The notes under the pieces: model-generated | Databases searched by the model: none | Told to the model about the DNA's origin: nothing | The model's input: the letters and a program-made list of their open reading frames with translations, nothing else | NCBI GenBank assembly: GCA_029974855.1 | Contig: JARKQO010000357.1 | Coordinates: 1-34,792, forward strand | Direction of reading: 5' to 3' | Length of the DNA: 34,792 bases | Source of the DNA: Eubacteriales bacterium | Lineage (GTDB): Bacteria; Bacillota_A; Clostridia; Christensenellales; Aristaeellaceae | Translations under genes and position numbers: made by a program | Shown here: positions 33,115 to 34,792 of the stretch, one piece after another | Numbering within the stretch: position 1 is the stretch's first letter | How the letters are laid out: each line of letters begins with the position of its first letter

Positions 33115-33759
33115 TCAGCTTCCGGTCATGATCCGGATGTTCTCCACCCCCACCTGGGCATGGGCCGCGCACAAAGAGAGGATGGTGGCGCTTTGGGCGC
33201 TGGTGAGACTGTCCCCCCGCACCATCACCGTCAGGGCCCCGTTTTGCAGCAGCACCAGGCAGGGCTCAAAGCCCGCCGCCTGAAGGGCCTCCTCAATCCC
33301 CAGCTCCGATTGGTGGCTGGCCACCATCAGGGCCAGCTGCGCAGCCGCGTCCTCCCGGGTTTTTTCGGCCACCTCCGGGTTCTGGGATAGGGCGCTGAGG
33401 GCCTCCCGGTCCTCCTGGTAGGCGATTTCCCGCAGGGTTCGCTGGTCTGCCAGGTCCCCGGCCTTGGGAATGGGGCTGGGTGAGGGCTCCAGCAGCGCCT
33501 TCCCGCCCTCCAGCAGGCCCTCCAGCCCTCCCGGGGATGGGTTGCTCCCGCCGATCTTTTCCATCAGCCCCTGAAAGCCGCCGCCCCACAGCAGGGCCCC
33601 CGCGGCTCCCAGCAGCAGCACCAGCGCCCCCGCCCGCAGCCAGCTCCACTTGGCGGCGGGCTTTCCCTTTGCCTCCTTCTTTTGCTTTGCCTCCTTCTTT
33701 CCCTTGGAAGCCTGCTCCTTGGGTGCGTTTTCCATTGGTTGACCCCACTTTTTGTTCAT
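33115..33759 (-). CDS. spoIIIAH: Stage III sporulation protein AH (SpoIIIAH-like)
   Basis: SpoIIIAH is made in the mother cell and pairs with forespore SpoIIQ across the engulfing membranes, forming part of the feeding-tube channel. The 214-residue protein has a Lys-rich cytoplasmic N terminus, one membrane span at about 42-60, a Gly/Pro-rich linker, and a YscJ/FliF-like ring-building domain at about 105-214. AG and AH overlap as ATGA (33756-33759), with GGAGGAG upstream of the ATG. The order AE-AF-AG-AH supports the call. Sporulation sigma-E control is expected but its promoter would lie outside the window. Confidence 0.88.
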   Translation of the reverse strand: MNKKWGQPMENAPKEQASKGKKEAKQKKEAKGKPAAKWSWLRAGALVLLLGAAGALLWGGGFQGLMEKIGGSNPSPGGLEGLLEGGKALLEPSPSPIPKAGDLADQRTLREIAYQEDREALSALSQNPEVAEKTREDAAAQLALMVASHQSELGIEEALQAAGFEPCLVLLQNGALTVMVRGDSLTSAQSATILSLCAAHAQVGVENIRIMTGS

Positions 33760-34133
33760 GGTCTCTCCTCCATTACAAAGACGTCCACAGCGGCCTCCGG
33801 CAATCCCAGCAGCGTTCGCACAGCACGGATCAGCTCCAGGCGCACCCGCAGGTCCCCGGCGCCCTGGGCCACCACCACCGCGCCGGTGGGGCGGCTTTTG
33901 CCGCTGGACCCAAAGGCCGCCACCTCCTCGGTTTCATAGAACAGCGCCACCTCCACCCGCCCTGCCCCCGCCATGGCGCTGAGCACCTCGGCGATGCGCT
34001 TCTCCTGGCTGGAGGCGCTGGTAGCCCCTTCCCCGCCCCCCCGAAAGGCCGCCAGCATACAGGCTGCCAGCAGCACGGCCAGGGCCACCCACCAAAGCCG
34101 GTTCCCTGTCTTCAGCCATGTCCATGCCTTCAC
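33756..34133 (-). CDS. spoIIIAG: Stage III sporulation protein AG
   Basis: SpoIIIAG forms a large ring in the outer forespore membrane as part of the SpoIIIA-SpoIIQ complex. The 125-residue protein has one N-terminal membrane span (about 12-30), then an EKRIAEVLSAMAGAGRVEV segment and a GAVVVAQGAGD strand leading to a ring-building beta-alpha motif. It is shorter than Bacillus SpoIIIAG (229 residues), lacking much of the central part. The start is GTG 34133, right after the spoIIIAF stop codon, with GAGGGTGGA upstream. The frame is open further upstream but overlaps AF. Confidence 0.88.
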   Translation of the reverse strand: MKAWTWLKTGNRLWWVALAVLLAACMLAAFRGGGEGATSASSQEKRIAEVLSAMAGAGRVEVALFYETEEVAAFGSSGKSRPTGAVVVAQGAGDLRVRLELIRAVRTLLGLPEAAVDVFVMEERP

Positions 34134-34134
34134 G

Positions 34135-34650
34135 TCATCCACCCTCGTCCATGACCACCTGGACCCTTGCCTCCTCCGCCCCAAAGGCGTCGGCGATGGC
34201 CCGGCGCAGCTCCCCGGCGGAGATCAGGGGCGGCCCTTCCCCCTCCCCCGTCTCCTCCAGGCGCACATGAATCCCCTCCAGGGCTCCGCTTTCCTGCAAA
34301 TAGACCGCCACCCGGGCTTGGTATCCGGCCTTTTCCGCCATGCGCATGCATAGGGCCTGGGCCTGGTTGGCCTGGGACTGGAGGTAGTAGCGGCTGTAGC
34401 CGGCCTCTGCTCCCTCCGTGGTTCCCTGGCTGGTTTCCCAGGCCACGGCCCCCAACTCCTGGTTCCACTGGGAGGCTCCCTGTCCGGCCCAGGTGCGCAG
34501 CAAATCCACCATGGAGCTAAGCAGCACGGTCATCACCAGCAGGCTCACCACCACCCGGGCCGCCTTTTGCAGATTGCCCTCCGGCAACAGCAGTTCCTCC
34601 AGGGTCCAAAGGGCCGCCATGGCCACCATCTGCCGCAGAAAAGCGCCCAT
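34135..34650 (-). CDS. spoIIIAF: Stage III sporulation protein AF
   Basis: SpoIIIAF is a membrane protein with a cytoplasmic or intermembrane ring-like domain in the SpoIIIA channel. The 171-residue protein begins with two membrane spans (about 4-22 and 31-50), then a soluble domain ending ADAFGAEEARVQVV, similar to the ring-building fold. GGTGAGGGA lies just before ATG 34650, four bases after the spoIIIAE stop codon. Family similarity is modest by eye, and synteny makes the call. Confidence 0.87.
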   Translation of the reverse strand: MGAFLRQMVAMAALWTLEELLLPEGNLQKAARVVVSLLVMTVLLSSMVDLLRTWAGQGASQWNQELGAVAWETSQGTTEGAEAGYSRYYLQSQANQAQALCMRMAEKAGYQARVAVYLQESGALEGIHVRLEETGEGEGPPLISAGELRRAIADAFGAEEARVQVVMDEGG

Positions 34651-34654
34651 TCCC

Positions 34655-34792
34655 TCACCTCAGCATCACCGTCAAATTGCCCACCACCAGCATCTGGGCC
34701 ACCAGCAGCATGAACATGGCCCCCACGCTCAGCTCGATGATGAACAGCAGCGTGTACACCCCGGAGAACTCCCCGATGCACTGGCTCAGGGG
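34655..34792 (-). CDS. spoIIIAE: Stage III sporulation protein AE, C-terminal part (5' end outside window)
   Basis: The frame runs in from base 34792 and stops with TGA at 34655-34657, giving the last 45 residues. They form one or two hydrophobic helices and end VVGNLTVMLR. SpoIIIAE is the large multi-span subunit of the SpoIIIA complex. The assignment is by position directly upstream of AF, AG and AH, and by the hydrophobic character. Confidence 0.75.
   Translation of the reverse strand, partial: PLSQCIGEFSGVYTLLFIIELSVGAMFMLLVAQMLVVGNLTVMLR

Noticed and set aside
1..34792. CRISPR arrays, tRNA or rRNA genes, insertion sequences, prophage or toxin-antitoxin genes
   Set aside because: No regularly spaced repeats, cloverleaf sequences, transposase or integrase motifs were seen on reading both strands.

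Overview
The window looks like a chromosomal segment of a GC-rich, endospore-forming member of the Bacillota, class Clostridia. The grounds are the spoIIIAE-AF-AG-AH genes at the right edge, the hrcA-grpE-dnaK-dnaJ-prmA-rsmE-mtaB-HIT-rpsU order with a CIRCE operator, and the mreD-PBP2-minD-rodA order at the left edge. I cannot place it to genus from sequence alone. No rRNA, tRNA, CRISPR array, insertion sequence or prophage gene was seen. Almost the whole window is ordinary core-genome housekeeping DNA, densely packed, with most genes on the minus strand.

Layout. 1-4950 (+): end of mreD, a long class B penicillin-binding protein, minD and rodA (cell elongation and division-site placement), closed by a strong terminator. 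4991-5671 (+): a YwaF/TMEM164-type membrane protein. 5690-8597 (-): DUF5058 membrane protein, a second unknown membrane protein and an M20 metallopeptidase, probably one uptake-and-hydrolysis unit. 8679-12428 (-): pyrimidine-nucleoside phosphorylase, a coiled-coil zinc-ribbon protein, a Nif3-like protein and TrmK, read from a clear sigma-A-type promoter at 12516-12544. 12541-13950 (-): MATE efflux pump. 14125-16670 (+): dnaX overlapping rsmA. 16919-18493 (+): PEP carboxykinase. 18599-22220 (-): VOC-family protein, a Rho homologue and a TRM11-like methyltransferase. 22532-31239 (-): rpsU, HIT protein, mtaB, rsmE, prmA, dnaJ, dnaK, grpE, hrcA. 31402-32604 (-): hemW. 32662-33102 (+): DUF1622 membrane protein. 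33115-34792 (-): spoIIIAH, AG, AF and the end of AE.

The most striking observation is the Rho homologue (19072-21042). Its RNA-binding cold-shock-like domain is intact, but essentially every residue known to catalyse ATP hydrolysis in Rho is substituted: Walker A Lys to Arg and Thr to Ile, the catalytic Glu to Ala, the neighbouring Arg to Ala and the arginine finger to Lys. The Q-loop is also altered. It carries a roughly 190-residue Pro/Gln/Ala-rich segment, likely disordered, before the RNA-binding domain. It reads as an open, well-translated gene, so it may be a non-hydrolysing Rho with a different job.

Other points worth a look are face-to-face promoters at hemW and DUF1622, a 9-bp inverted repeat over the pckA promoter, a minD with no minC or minE beside it, a hairpin cluster between dnaK and dnaJ, and a 13-bp tandem duplication at the mtaB stop codon. 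Several important genes (rho, rsmA, dnaJ, rpsU, spoIIIAG) use TTG or GTG starts that only make sense from their ribosome binding sites.
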